Positions 1 through 12,754 of a stretch of DNA of 64,000 nt are shown here, piece after piece. Each line of letters starts with the position of its first letter. Position 1 is the first letter of the stretch. Origin of the DNA: Pisolithus tinctorius. Its lineage: Eukaryota; Basidiomycota; Agaricomycetes; Boletales; Pisolithaceae. The DNA lies in assembly GCA_024663395.1 (NCBI GenBank), contig JANFAH010000073.1, positions 181,923 through 245,922 on the forward strand, read 5' to 3'. Below the pieces are notes generated by a model. The model saw nothing but the letters and a program-made list of their open reading frames with translations. It was not told the DNA's origin and did no database searches. The translations under genes and the position numbers were made by a program.

Positions 1-643
1 GGGCTACGCCAGTTCGTACGTCGGTTCATTGTGCTTCATACAACACAACCGGGGATGGATTAAATTGAATTGTCTATAGCGCGGATTATATGCAGGGGAC
101 ACGCCTATCATTCGCAACCAAGGAAGCAGCTATTCATTTTGCGGAGAAGCAAGGTACGCCAATTGAACAATCTGATTGCTTCTCTTGTTGACAGCAATCT
201 CCTTTACTCGATCGAAGGTTGGGATTACTACATGTACGTTCCCTGTGATTGCATATTGCACATGTTGAGTTGCTGAACATCGATCACAGTCAACCCTCGA
301 CCGTCAAGAGAGTTCCTCCCAAGAACTATGCAGAGAACTTCGTCTATAAACCACATAAGTTGCGGATAGTACGCACCAAGTAGAATGTTTTAGATACTTT
401 CCGAGGTTCACCAGATGGTTGGTGACTCGGTTCGCTTTTTTATTGGTTCCCTTGGTTCGTTCGATGTGTTATGAACTGGTTTGTGTACCCGGTGTGTTCG
501 GCGAATCAAAAGAGGGGAAATCGACGTCATGCGACTTCCATGCCACCACCATCCGCGAGCGGGTGATACTCCACCCTCGTTTTCTCTCCAACCTTCATTA
601 GCAGTGATAATAGGCCTTGTAGTTCTGCGCTGTGCTTCGCAGG
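1..643. other. Left-edge region without a recognised gene
   Basis: Short open stretches occur on both strands but none shows a conserved motif, and none is clearly linked by splice sites to a neighbour. The last part must hold the promoter and 5' leader of the CSC1-like gene that starts at 644. An upstream gene could end here, but I see nothing that proves it. Confidence 0.4.
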
Positions 644-3600
644 ATGGGAGACATAGAGACAAGAACATTTTCTAAGGACTACAGGTACATATCACAAAAC
701 TAGCCGTTCCTTTCTACGAAATCCAACCTCCTTTTTACCTCACAGTGGTCTCATCGACGAGAGCATCATTGCAATTGGTCTGACGGTAATATGTGTTGCC
801 TCCTATGAAGTGCTTTACAGACGAAGACGTGGGCCTCATCGTCCAGATGGGCTTGGGAGTGTGGAGTCTTGGCAGTTTGGATAGTGTGTTCACCCTTACA
901 TTTCCATACGTTACGCACGCTTATGCATGACTTTACAAGCTTATACCAAGGAAGATCATGGGCTAGGTGCGTAGGCATTTCATCCGAACCCAACTGTCCT
1001 AGAGCGAAAGTTTAGGAATCCATCTCCCCCAATACCCCAAGGGTTACCGCTATCATGGGTGAAAGAGGCAGTTAAACTCCCACAGGCAAGATTGAATGAG
1101 CTGAGAGGAGTGGACGCCGCTCTCTACGTTCGCTTCCTTCAAGGGTGTTGTAAGTGCTTGTTTTTTTCCCTTTACGTCCATATTGAGTCTTTCAGTGTAC
1201 TTCACCCTCTTGCACACGTTCACGACCGTCCCCATTCTACTACCAATCCACATCCATTTTTCGCCGGGTGACGTGGGCACCGACTCCATGACACGTGCAT
1301 CGATTGCTTCATTAGTGCTGACACCAGAAGGCTTAGAACTTCTTTGGATTCATATTTGCCTCCTATTCTGGCTCACTTTCACTTGGATAGCAACTCTCGT
1401 CTACGTCTGCAATGGTGCCTTCAAATTCCGAGTTGCCAATATTGAAAAGGCCGCACGTGTTGCGGAACCCAGTGCTCCCGCAGAGAGGGACGCGCAATAT
1501 CATCCCCATCCGCGCCCTCAGTTTCCATTCCAGGATATACCCTCGTACGATGCGAATTCTAAACGTGGCTTACGCTTGCGTACCGTCATGGTCTCGAATG
1601 TACCCGTGGAACTACGGTCTGAACAACGCTTGAAAGAGTACTTTGAATATTACATGTCGCGGCCAATCGATCTGCCAACTGTTGGGATAACATCTTCCGC
1701 GCAGCCGGGAATAGTGGACAAGATTTTAGCATTCGGTTTCAATCGGGCAAGGCGAATACCCAAGCGCATCCGTTTACCTCAAGTCAGGTCCGGCGGCGGG
1801 GAGACAGAACGAGGATCCGACGAAGCACAACCATAATGGAGTTTCAAGAGATATTCCCGTTATTGAACGCGTTGTCCTAGCGAGAAACATGACAGAACTC
1901 GCCTCCCTCCTTGAGAGGCGCGAAGGCATTCTATGTGCTCTCGAGGAGGCCCATATCAAGCTCGCTAAGGGAACATTGGTGGCTGTCGCTCGCGAGGTGG
2001 AAAGACGGAAACTCGCGAATCGTGACAGTACTGACAATGCTGTGGTTGATGTTGATCTTGGAAGCAAGCAAGCAGACCTCGAAAGACGGATACCGGTGAA
2101 GGATGACGTAGCAAACATGGACCTCCTCATCAGAACCCTCTCACCATTCGTTGTTGAGTTTGACGTTGCGGAATCCTCCGCCTGCAAGTTTGCCAAGAAG
2201 TCCAAAGATACCGTTCGGTTTTGGAGAAGAGCCAAGGCCCAGGGAGCGGATAGTAGTCTGGTGGTGGCCACAGGTGTCTTAAATGAGTCACGTACTGCCG
2301 ACGACCACCTCAACACGGTGTGGGACGCCTTACTCAGTCTTCCACGCAGTGTCCTTGATCCCTATCAACCTCTTATTCATCTATCGGTACTGTTTCGCGG
2401 GAAGACAGTACCAACCATCGACTACTATACAGCCAAGCTGAAACTTTCAACGATGCTCATTACGCAAAACAGAGCGAAAGCAGCCGATGAGTACGACCCG
2501 GTCTCTACAGCATTCGTTACCTTCAGGGATCCGAAAGACGCGAAGAAGGCATGTAGGTATCTAGCCGTTCACCCCGACAACCCCTTGGCTTGCCTTGTTA
2601 CTATGGCCCCTCAATACGAGGACATTGAATGGAGGAGAGTAATGAAAGCGACGTTTCGTGGAGAGGTATGTGTTTCTAGCGCTCGTAACTGGGATGATCT
2701 ATGATGTTGCGCACTAGTTAGTTAAAGACTGGGTAGTCAGCCTTGGTGTCTGGTGAGTATGACGACTGAAGAATGATCACGTCTCCCAATGCTTCATTAG
2801 GGCCTTCACAATATTTTGGCTTTTTCCAATATCCCTTTTTGTCGGTTTGGTGTCTATCCAAAGCATCGCCGGCTTTTGGCCAAGTCTAGTGAGTCTCCAA
2901 GTAAGTTCAAGCTGTTGCATCATCTCATAACGTCTGCAGTATAATTATCTGTCGCACCATCCGTGGCAAGAAGATGTTATCCAATCTTTCCTCCCCACCA
3001 TCTTGATCTCCCTCTTGACAATCTTAATTCCGCTTATTTTGCGTTTAATTGCCAGGAAAGGCTACACAATCACAACCCTTTCCCTCATTGATGACACGAT
3101 CATGATACGGTACTACAAGTTCCTTATCGTTAACGTCTTGGTATTCTTTTGTGTTGGTGTGGCGGTCTTGCAGAGTTTTTTGACTTCATTCAACAACTTT
3201 TCGGAGAGCAATATCTCCAGACATTGGCCGACAGCTTCCCGAGCGCCGGTCCGTTTTACGTTGGATGGTGTAAGCATCCGCCATCTTTGCGACGTCTTCC
3301 TCCACCTGTACTAACTAAAAGCCTAACAGTGATATTTACGACTGCTATCCATGGTTGCCTGGAGCTAATATTGTGTATGTTTCTCGTCTCGCATCATTGC
3401 CATGTCTGACAAGGGAACTCGAAATTTGCAGTTGGCGTAAGGCTTACACTTGATCCTTGGATTTTTCTCACTGCCGACTGTAGCTTCCGCTCTTCGCCTA
3501 CCCTTCAACTAGGAGGCAGATAGCTCCCCGCAAGCGTGCAAATGGAATACGACCTCGCACATTTGATTACTACTGTGTGTATGCCTTCTTCCTTCATAGC

Positions 3601-5446
3601 CCTTTGACTGAATGTTCCGGACAGACTGGTTACCTAACCACTTGCTTATCATTCACGTCTGTCTGCTTTTCGCAATACTTAACCCTTTGGTTGTACCGTT
3701 TGGCTTGATATACTTCGCAGTCGAGACGCGTACGTGTTATGGTCTGTTGAACTGCCACGATACTAACCTCGTTTCAGCGGTCATCAAGAATCAGGTAGGT
3801 TGAAGCTCCCGGTTTTCACACTCACCACGTTGACGAAGATATCTCAGTTCCTTCACGTTTATGCAAAGAACTATGAATGTAACGGTCAAATTCTATTAAT
3901 AAGAATGGTTCGCTATTCTCTCGATGGTGTGTGATGTCCACCAATCCCATGTAAATACGCATCCCAATCTCCTTTTTAGGTCTCATGTTCTCGCAGGTTC
4001 GATCGAGTAGACCATTCCGTTTGAATGATAGCCTGACCTACTTTGCAGTTCGTTTTCCTCGCATACATGGCTGTCTTGAAGAAAACCGTCAATTTAGCGC
4101 TTGCAGCTGTTTTGTTCATCATCACACTTGCAGTAAAGCTCGTGTATGTTCTAAGCCCTTAAGGGGTTCGGCTTTACTAAATCTTAACGTGTAGTATGAC
4201 CCGCATGTGTCGCTCTCGCTTCGAGCAAGATGACATCATGGAGGCTAAGGCAGTTTGCGGTGCTGGTAGTGCAAATGAGTCTGACCATCCAGAGACTCCG
4301 GGCCCAACCAACCAGCTGGTCGAATCTTCCGGGAGTAAAGAGGATGAGCATAGCACAAGATCACACACTTCCATATTTCGTACCTGGCGCTTGCCGCAGT
4401 GGATAAACTTCTCGTACGCAGCTGGCCCTCGGTTTAACCGTCCTCTCAGGAGCCGTCCGCCGATTCCCTTTCGAAACAGGGAACGATCTTTTTCTCGACT
4501 TAGCCCGGTCAACGAGAGCAATCAGGGAGAACAAATGGACGACGCTCGTGGGCCATTGGCGTTGGAAAGGACTTCTGACTCGACATCCTTGGTCCAGAGG
4601 CATCCTCCACATCCAATATGGGACGACGAACCTCGGTATGACATCCCTTACGATAATCCATATTATAGCAGGCCCATCAATAGTGCTCTGTGGTTACCGA
4701 GGAATCCCCTCGGGGTACTTGACCTGGACGACACGGTAGACCTTCGACAGTCGCTGACCAGCGAGCTTGGTGCAGGCGATCTTGGGTTCAGCCAGTCGTA
4801 CTCCCCTAGTGATGCCGCTATGACACCAATATATGAATCATCAACCAGGAGTCCTGATATCGAACGCGGCTCCAGTTTCCCCGTCACGCCAAAGCAGTAC
4901 TCTGGAGAGGAGGAAATCGACTTACCTGAAGGCATCCGAGATAGAGTGTTGGACAGACACGAAGAATTTGACTCGGCAGATGGGCACCGCCCATCCCTCT
5001 TCCGTCAAAGGATGTCTAGCAACAATACAAGTGCAAAGAGCAGTACCCAGCGCGTTCCTCGTCGCCATCACACTATGGATGCTCAAGCCGTTCCGCCCAC
5101 ACCGTCGTCTGAACGACGGGAGGGATTGTCTCGACCCAGGGCGATGTCATACTGTCAGATGCATCCACAAGATTCTCAGTTCCATTTCCCTGCGTCGCGT
5201 CCCGACTTGCACGCACAAGCGGAGCTGATCCGCTCTACAGCGTCCATCGTTCCTCGAGCCTCGCGGACTTCTGTCGCTGAGAACGTCACTACGGGGGAGG
5301 CAGTGCTCAACGAGGCTATCGCTGAAGAGAGAATAGCCGCGGAGCAACGGATTAAGGAAGAAGAGGCTGCCGCCGCCCAACATCATAGACGCTTAGCTCC
5401 CGCATGGCTTGCCTCATGGTTTTATGCAAAAGTTATCACTCGCTAA
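644..5446 (+). CDS. CSC1/OSCA-family (DUF221, RSN1_7TM) cation channel-like membrane protein
   Basis: Multi-pass membrane protein of the fungal CSC1/RSN1 family; characterised members are calcium-permeable, osmo- or mechanosensitive channels. Exon 1 (644-684, start MGDIETRTF) joins exon 2 at 746, giving SGLIDESIIAIGLTV, the N-terminal membrane helix. Then come LNELRGVDAALYVRFLQ, a helix pair with LLPIHIHF and LLWIHICLLFWLTFTWIA, and the cytosolic domain with RTVMVSNVP and, near 2500-2660, AFVTFRDPKDAKKACRYL. The channel-region helices lie in many small exons from about 2740 to 4190, with IMIRYYKFLIVNVLVFF typical of the 7TM block. The last exon (4196-5446) is a long hydrophilic Ser/Pro-rich tail rich in acidic residues and Arg, ending in a Glu/Ala-rich helix. 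At 1773-1775 the frame must shift by one base in a T run to join RRIPKRIR to YLKSGPAAGRQNED. Family assignment is firm; internal exon borders are approximate. Confidence 0.85.
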
Positions 5447-5867
5447 TGATATTACAACTATTTTATACCGACCGGGCTTGCCACACGCAGATTACAGCTT
5501 TTAAATTCTGCATCACCATTTTTGACGTTTGTAGTAAAAGGGGGCTAGGCGATATAGGATTGGCGTCACTGGACAGCATGAATGATGAACGAATGATGAT
5601 TTTCCCTACGGCTACGGATACACGAGAACAACTACAATAGATATGACTCGACACTGATGATACAGACGGTATACATAAGTATATTGAGGTGGCAATGAAG
5701 TTGAACGATTGTGTGGTCTTCGGAATGCTGATCTGTTATACATACAACCAAGGAACGTGGTAAGTCAGCGTCACAAAAAAATGCAAAATATCCGAAAGCG
5801 AAGAAAGAACGTGTATAGTTAGGCTGAGTTGGACACCCCGAGTCATGGTTACTTCGATAATTTAACT
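5447..5867. other. Convergent 3' intergenic region
   Basis: The CSC1-like gene (+) and the RasGEF gene (-) end toward each other here. The stretch is AT-rich and should carry both 3' UTRs and polyadenylation signals. No coding motif is visible. Confidence 0.5.
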
Positions 5868-8413
5868 TCAGGCATGGCATGTTTCACAAATTGCGGACTT
5901 TTTTCTTTTCCATTTTCTTGAGTGTTCCTCTACATCTTGCGACTTTGCAAGTGGTCAACAACCAAATTCAAGGGGTTCAAATAAACATACTCACCATTTA
6001 GCATGGATACGGTTCTCCCACTCCATTTCGGTGCCTTCGCGATATGGGGCAAGAACATGCTCAAACCAATCGCACACGTAATCGACGCGTTGAATTTTGA
6101 AGGGCACATGGCATCTTTCCATCGCTGGCGTAACACCCGTCAGATTACATCTTTCACGAGCAAATACGACAAACCTCGCACGGCCCACGTAATGGGACGG
6201 TAGCGCCTTAGATTAATGAGGCGGGAACCGGGGACAAGAGGGTGAGCCTCATAGGGCCCGGAACCACAACCACGGGCAACCTCGCCGATGAAAAGCACTA
6301 CGCATTTAACACGTCACACGATGTTTCCTTGACTTCATGGTAGTTACTCACTCATGCCAGGTAATGCCGCACAATGACAGTTTTGCAGAGCATCTTTGTA
6401 CGCACGGAAGTGATTGTTCCCTCCTGTGTAGAATTCACTGAGCATAGCCTTTATCTTTTCATGCTTGCTGCTGATTTTTATTCCCTAGTACCTGGTGAGG
6501 GACTTGCTTACATCGTAGAGCGATGACAGGCTTACCGATAGGAAAGGTAACACGCTCGGTCGGTCACAAGCTAGAGATATCAAGCAAGACGCGGAATAGT
6601 TTCGCATATCGTGGCAATGCTATTGGATTCGATCAGCAAAAACTCGGCACCCCTTGGGAACGTGGAACTTACCTGTGCGACGTCCAGGAACATCTCGATA
6701 AGTTCGGTTCGCGCTTCTGTAGTTGGAGCGGAAGCCAGGGAATCCATGACCCACCGGTGTAGCCTCTTTTCATATGACATGAAATTAGCCACTTGGCACG
6801 CGACCTCGGTGGTCGGTTCGGTGCTATCTCCTTTGCGAACCATCAAGTAACGGACAGCATCTTCGGGCTCGAAGACACGGTATTTCTCCCACAAGAAAAG
6901 GGTGAGCTGAAGAGCAAGCAGCGAATGACCACCAGGAACATTGAAACTGAGCAGGTTAACTTTGGCGAAATCGCCCCGGACCATTGCCTTCTTGTCTTTC
7001 GGCTCCCATTTACAGACGAGCGACTCGGATCGAATCTTAGATTCCGCATGTGCAACCGTGCGCTCCACGCGCATACCGCGACCCTTCTCGCCAGCGCAAG
7101 CACGGTCGTGTAAGGCGGTGACAAGCTTCGAAGACGCTTCCTTGAGTAAGTCCTTGGATAAACGGGTAAACGCAAACTGCATGAGGGGATTGAAAACATC
7201 GCCATCTTCTTCTGGACGCCAGTGTAGCTCAACCCAGAGAAAGAGGAGCTTCGCAATTCGCATTTTCGCGTACAGGAAACGGTGGATGCTTCCGCAGGAG
7301 GAAGGCCCTTTGGGGGCTTTTCATCATATCTCTCGATGAAAGCACCGAATACTTCGGTAGGGGTCGAGAAAAAACGGAAGCACAGGAAGAATATGTCGGT
7401 AATCTCTACGTCGCCGCGCGATGCTGTGGAAGTCATATAGCGCACAAGAGCCTTGAGAGTCGCAAGTTCCACGAGCCCGTTGCGATCCTTCCAAATCTCC
7501 GTGGCATCTTCTACGTGAGGAAGAGTGTTGGGGATCGGCTCCTTAATAAAGTCAGGGAACTGGACGATGGAGCTTCGGATGGTAGTAGAGACGTGAATAT
7601 AATCGCCTTTCAATTTGATGGGGTCGCTGTCGACGAGGGTGCTGGATCCAGAGGAGCCCTCAGGAGGTACATTTTTCTTCTTCCTGCGAATCGAAAGTGG
7701 CCTCAACAGGAGAACTTCGGCTTTTGTGCCTTCTGTGGTTGCTCGTCGGCAGCATTACGCTCTGGAGGCGGTTTCTCCGATTGCGTTTGTTGGTCGGGAA
7801 CCGAAGGTTTGTCTTCAGCACAAGACGATACAGGGGACTCGGATGCCTCTTCAGTACTTTCTTCGAAATCTTCTAGTTCAGCTCCAGAGGGTGGCCGTGG
7901 CAGCGGCTTGAGTTGGATCAATTCCTGAGCGGCAACTTGAAAGAAATCCTTGGTGGCAGACATGCACCCGTCCAAAAACTGCATAGTTTTGTCGATGATT
8001 TCTGTGCGCTTCGAGTCTGACTGGACGTTAGCATCAGTCACCTCCTTGATGTGCCCTCCAGCATCGCTCGAAAGAACGCAACCGTGCTCTTAGCGTGAAG
8101 GTAGTTGTAACCCGTACAAACTTCCTTCGGGAGTTTGTCCATCGAATCGAGGATGGAGTTCAAACAATTGACGAACACGGGGACGAGAGCGCGTAGGGCA
8201 TCGAGGTCTTTGGTCTCCGGGACTTTCTGGAGAAGGGAAATGGTAGTTGTGATAGCGGGGAATGATTTCTTGAGATTGAAATGAAGGGGAATAGACGATG
8301 TGGTGATAGGGCTAACAGCTCTCACTCCCTGCACTCAGGGCCTTGGGTGCGGGTGGCTTGGGCTCTTCAAAGAGCGCTGCCATGGGTCGCGGCATATAGG
8401 AATATTCAGACAT
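5868..8413 (-). CDS. Ras guanine nucleotide exchange factor (RasGEF_N plus RasGEF/Cdc25 domain)
   Basis: Predicted exchange factor that loads GTP on Ras-like GTPases. Reading leftward on the minus strand: start region MSEYSYMPRPMAALFEEP at 8413; helical part ISLLQKVPETKDLDALRALV; RasGEF_N motif LVELATLKALVRYMT...FRFFSTPTEVFGAFIERYDE; AKLLFLWVELHW; the Cdc25 core EVACQVANFMSYEKRLHRWV and TELIEMFLDVAQ; EFYTGGNNHFRAYKDAL; FIGEVARGC...RLINLRRY; VDYVCDWFEHVLAPYREG; and a basic tail ending KRKKSAICETCHA with the stop at 5868-5870. Introns are short. Single-base frame breaks sit at runs at 8327-8329, 8054-8056 and 7275-7276. An in-frame ATG at 8658 opens a possible extra 5' exon whose link to the domain region is not proven. 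The target GTPase cannot be told from sequence. Confidence 0.82.
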
Positions 8414-8658
8414 ACCCACGAAAGCAGTGTTATGAGAGAAAGCGTATGGATCGTGAACGATTCTTGAGAGGGCAGAAGGAACCTGGGGAGGGCTTTATAC
8501 GGAGGAAACGGAATCCTCGTGTTTTCGGAGTAGTTTCCAAAATACTCTTCCGAAAACACGGTTCGGCCCATGAAGAGTCCACCACATCCCGACTTGGGGT
8601 TGAATTCCTTTTTTGTTTCCTTCAATTGCTGAGTGTTGAGCGCCACGTCTCCACCCAT

Positions 8659-9168
8659 ATTGCCAGCCTAGCATCTCCGCTCGAGTACAATAGACGCCAC
8701 ATCTTAACACGTACCTGTGAGCGTACACACCTTCCACCGATAATGTAAGACTTGCGCTTCAACGCAGCCAAAGCTGTCAGTTGTTACATGCGGTCGTGAG
8801 ATGGCAGCACCAAGCAACTCGGTCGTTTCCGTACGCTTAGTTTGATTCTTAGATGGGCCAGATGTGACTGGTGTACATAGAAGGAGTAGAAGGCAACGGG
8901 ACCACCTGATATCAGGATCAAAGCACAATAAGGCGGCAGCGGGACGACATGATGATGCTTTGAATTAGTAGCGCAAAGCGTCTTCGCTTTTCAGCCAAGA
9001 ACAGGTGTAGAAATCCTGTGGTACCTCGGACGATTGCACTATAGTAGACTCACCTGCAGGCTGCTGGTCAAGTTGAAAGTTGCTGGCAGGCTGCAAGCTG
9101 CTCCGTGATCGGCGAGGAACTGCCTTTTTTGGTCAACTGGCCATACTTGGGGTCGTTTCGTGGCTCGA
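8659..9168. other. Divergent intergenic region with short GC-rich imperfect repeats
   Basis: This lies between the RasGEF gene (-) and the STRIPAK-subunit gene (+) and should hold both promoters. From about 9053 to 9106 variants of GCAGGCTGC and AAGTTG recur as a small cluster of imperfect direct and inverted repeats just upstream of the plus-strand gene. No protein-coding signal was recognised. Confidence 0.4.
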
Positions 9169-10203
9169 TGGGCCCAACGATGACCGTCGTCGACACTTCC
9201 AGCGACTCCGAACTTGTTCGCCTGCTGAGTACCATCCAGGAGCTATCAGAGCAGCTCAGCCAGAATCGCTCGCTAGCAACATCCCTTTACACCACCACTG
9301 GAACGGTCAAGGTACGAGAACGTTCATATGATTGTGATGATGTCCACTTCGGACAACGAAATCCTAAATCTTTGCTCGTGACAGACCCAGGCTACTCATG
9401 CTCAAACCGGATTCGTGTTGCGTAGGTGAGCTCGTCTTTCTTGAAGTTAGATGCCCATGTGACCCTCATTCTGTCCTGAAACGAAGATTCAACCTCGACA
9501 AGACCAAAGGTGCTGTCTGAGGACTTCCACGAGGAGTCCCTCAGATACTGACACTCTCCGTCTACCACAGAGGCATATGATGCTGAACTCCAACGAATGA
9601 ATGCTTCCCTCGTCTCTGATAACCAAAGTCTACAACATGACAACAAGCAACTAGGCATTCTCATTCGAGAATATGAACAAACGTTGGAAAGCGTAATGAG
9701 CGCTTTCCGGACGAGCTGTAAGTCAGTTTCCGAACTTCTTCCTCTCCTCCCGTCTATATTATCCCGGCATCGTGTAAAACAAGTTCACTCGCATTATCTG
9801 TTCTCTATCTTCTAGCGTGACGTGCAAGAACACGAGCTAGCTTTCATCCGGGATTACGAATCAAGCTCTCAAGAAGGAATCCGAGAACTGCTGCGCGCAC
9901 TGACCACCAGCACTAGCGAATCTGTTTCTTTGCCGTATGTCCAGCGCACTGCGAAGCTTATGCGCTTGCTCAACGGCGAGGATGCGCTGTCCTCCCCAGT
10001 GGCTCGCCGAGCCCTGACGGTGCTAGCTCACCAGTAACGAAGCGTTCGAGTTTGACGAGGGGAGAAAGGACGATCGTGCACTTGAGCAGGAGATCGAGCT
10101 TGCACGTCTCCAGAAAGAGAACATCGTTCTGAGGCGGATGCTTAATCTTCAGCTACCGGAATCGGAGTACAGGAAGTGGAGTCGAGAGTATAGGCACCGT
10201 TGA
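9169..10203 (+). CDS. FGFR1OP2/SIKE-family coiled-coil protein, likely STRIPAK subunit
   Basis: Small coiled-coil protein resembling FGFR1OP2/SIKE, an accessory subunit of the striatin-interacting phosphatase and kinase (STRIPAK) complex, which in filamentous fungi acts in hyphal fusion and fruiting. ATG codons lie at 9169 and 9180; either may start translation. Small exons encode SDSELVRLLSTIQELSEQL, TQATHAQTGFVL, RFNLDKTK and AYDAELQRMNASLVSDNQSL. A second coil reads EYEQTLESVMSAFR, followed by RDVQEHELAFIRDYES. The intron 9935-10034 joins SESVSLP to NEAFEFDEGRKDDRALEQEI, and the end reads LARLQKENIVLRRMLNLQ then SREYRHR, stop at 10201-10203. The DEGRKD/LEQE/LQKEN/LRRML order matches the family's C-terminal coil. 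Family recognised from pattern and order, not from a search. Confidence 0.72.
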
Positions 10204-11151
10204 TTTACATCGACACCTTGTCCCACGCCCGTCTTCAATTATACAACGGGGGGAGAAACTCGGTGGAATGCGTGGCACCGTTGGGCCTTATGGAACGTAC
10301 AAGCGGAGACCAGGGCAGGCGTTATAGGTAGCTCATCCGTCCGCCTCGTTGCTGTTTTCTTTTACATTGTAGCTTTGTTTGCGTTGTCGTTTGCCGGTTC
10401 CCTTTTGCATACACTACTAGTACTGATCCTGGAATCTATTCTCACCTACTACTTCCGATATCATGAGTCCTGCATTTGCACTTTCTAGTTAATATTCTCT
10501 GGAGGCCGAGTATTAATTGTGAAGAGATGGGGGGATGGAGCATTTGAATGCGAAACACCATTCATGCTGGCTACATCGATTCGTGGGGCACTGCGAGACC
10601 CTTCTCATCTGAAGCGCCAACTAGCTTCTGGATGTTTCCACATCGAAAGGCCGTGACTGTTCGATTGACTGGTGTGGTTCCCCAACACGAGGTAGGCAGG
10701 TGAAACGTGCCTAGGGTCCATCATTTTGACTGCTTATGGTCGACTGTGGCGTCGGACGGACAGACGTTGCTTCAAAATAGGACGTTCTACACACTCGGGT
10801 TAGTAAGACTCTTTGTTGCTCAAAAGCCAAGGGCAAGGCAGTCCAACAAAGCTCAAATCACACCGAAATACAACTCCATAGCTTTAGGTTGAACCTTCTC
10901 GTCGTTTGAAAATCCCGTGAAAGTGTTCACAGGACCCTGACAACGCGAGCGTTTAGCTGGTGCTTTGACGATCGTAAGCGCGCCGTAGCTGTGATCAAAC
11001 CCTGTGTAGAAACGTCTTGTTTTCTAGGTCCATACACTGGAAATCGGAGCGTTTCAAAGAGATGTAAGAAGGCGCATGAAACAGATGATCATGCAGCAGA
11101 CCGGAATAAGCGGTGCAAGTAACCATCGTGGGGGTAGTCGACGTGCGTCTA
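10204..11151. other. Intergenic region, about 950 bases
   Basis: The 3' flank of the STRIPAK-subunit gene faces the 3' end of the decarboxylase gene. Only short open frames without family motifs are present on either strand. I see no RNA gene in it. Confidence 0.4.
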
Positions 11152-11980
11152 TTATGTCACTATCGACTGCAGCTGATATTTCTCGACCACGATCTTGACG
11201 ATATCTCGCCACTCAGTCATAGCCCCAAGTCCTTTGTAAGATGAGTGAGAGAGAGTCGTTATTCTTGGTGTACATACCGGCATCACCGCATGCCAAGTTC
11301 TTTCCTATGGGTCCAACGACGTTATACCGCACGACGTCGCGTACAACGCGGAGATGCTCAGAAGTGAGAGGATGCTCGTACATGAGCGTGTTCATGGCGG
11401 GGAATATGTATGTCGGCGTTGAAGGTGACAGAGCACGCAATAGGGAAGTCTGTTAGTGACGTCAGTCGCATTGCGGCCCACATTCACACATAGATCCGGA
11501 GGCGCACGACGAGGTTGTCACAGAAACCACCTGCAATCTTAGCAAGTGTGTTGGCTGAACAAGGTGCTACGAGGACAATATCCGCCCATCTCCGAAGTTC
11601 AATATGAAGGATAGGGTCTCCGATCTTGTATGAGTCCTGGTGGGGTGTGAAAACAGAGAGAAGGGATATGAACGGAGGGTGAGCCTACCGACCACTCATC
11701 GTGGTCCGTCCATACCCTCGATCCAGCCTCTTCGACGTCCTTAGCATCAAAGAAGGTGAGAGATGACTTCGTGGAGACTACTTCTACTTTGACATTCTTG
11801 TACTGCCAGGGTTAAGTCTGGTAGGGGAATCCACAGGGGTAGTAGATCGACTGACCTGAGGAGTTCCTTGACAATAAGTGGTGCTTTAATGGAAGCAACG
11901 CTTCCAGTGGTGACGAGGAGAACGTGTGTGTGGTCAGGGGACCGCTCAGACTCTGCAATGAACTCGCGTGTTCGTGGCAT
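11152..11980 (-). CDS. Phosphopantothenoylcysteine decarboxylase (HFCD flavoprotein)
   Basis: Catalyses decarboxylation of 4'-phosphopantothenoylcysteine in coenzyme A synthesis; FMN-binding HFCD fold, related to yeast Cab3/Sis2/Vhs3. Five exons are readable: 11980-11856, 11802-11689, 11636-11508, 11449-11278 and 11231-11152. Exon 1 has the FMN-binding start HVLLVTTGSVASIKAP. Exon 3 has ADIVLVAPCSANTLAKIAGG and CDNLV; exon 4 has the signature PAMNTLMYEHPLT and NVVGPIGKNLACGDAG, which holds the cysteine conserved in the family; exon 5 ends GLGAMTEWRDIV, stop TAA at 11152-11154. The catalytic histidine of this family precedes the PAMN motif; I do not place it with certainty here. Length of about 205 residues suits the compact single-domain form; there is no long acidic tail as in yeast Sis2/Vhs3, so this is likely the catalytic enzyme rather than a phosphatase inhibitor. 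Confidence 0.92.
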
Positions 11981-12374
11981 GTCAATGAGCGGGGCAGAGC
12001 TTATGTAAGCGAAGGCCTGGGTTTGCCTTGACGGTTGCTCGACATGTCCGCATCAATCATGACAGATTTTGACCTTCAAAAACAAGGGTTGGCAGCTGTC
12101 AGCAGCCCCCCAGGCGAGGACATCGTCCCTCTCAGGGGCGTACAAGGCAGCCCTATTGAGTGACTACTGCGTGACTTGCTATTGGTCATTCCAATGCTTA
12201 TCATTGACTAGGACGTCGCTAAAATGGGGTTACAACACGCTGGTGATGGGGTTGCATGTGCATGATTTGGAAATACGAAATTCGGTGGCATGTTAACATT
12301 CCTCGGGCTGATAGCAAGTATAAAGGCTCCGTGACATGCCCGGTGGGACTATTATTACTGTCAACGGGACTCAC

Positions 12375-12563
12375 CGCAAGGTTGCCAACCATACACACTC
12401 TGGGAAAGCACCGCGTACAATGAGATCCTTGGGTTGTTAGGTGCTGTAACGCCTTGTAACGCCCGGCATCAGGGGCAGGGGGGCGGGGAACTTCCGAGGC
12501 GCGTGATCGGAAGAAGAAGGCCGATTTTGATAAGACGGAGACAGCGCCTCCAGGTCGTATCAT
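12375..12563 (-). CDS. Possible small mitochondrial protein, first exon only
   Basis: An ATG at 12561-12563 opens a basic, Ser- and Phe-rich stretch (VLSKSAFFFRSRASEVP) like a mitochondrial presequence. After a one-base correction at the C run 12462-12464 the frame continues as ALQGVTAPNNPRISLYAVL and SQSVYGWQPC, up to a GTGAGT donor at 12369-12374. I could not find the following exon and do not recognise the family. The presequence-like start and good donor argue for a gene; the needed frame correction argues for caution. Confidence 0.3.
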
Positions 12564-12730
12564 CTTCGTAGAACATTCGCCGCGAGCTTTCAAGGAGAGA
12601 CGACATGCAAACTTATGCTTAGTACAGAGTCAATCGGGTGATCGAGTGATTATTGACAAGTATCAGCCCCAGGCCAAGATCAAAGGAAATTGACAATCTG
12701 TTGACAAGTTTCACGGTTTTTGTCTGGTGA

Positions 12731-12754
12731 TTGATGGGGGCGCCCCCCCATCAA
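12731..12754. repeat. Perfect 10-bp inverted repeat, 4-nt loop
   Basis: TTGATGGGGG (12731-12740) and CCCCCATCAA (12745-12754) are exact reverse complements around the loop CGCC, followed by a short A run. In RNA or single-stranded DNA this would form a stable hairpin. It lies outside recognised genes. Confidence 0.75.

Noticed and set aside
3996..4003. Second tRNA-like B-box GGTTCGAT
   Set aside because: It lies inside the CSC1-like gene and the arms do not pair.
6003..6203. Plus-strand frame across the RasGEF 3' part
   Set aside because: The minus strand carries the RasGEF C-terminal motifs here, so the plus-strand frame is a shadow.
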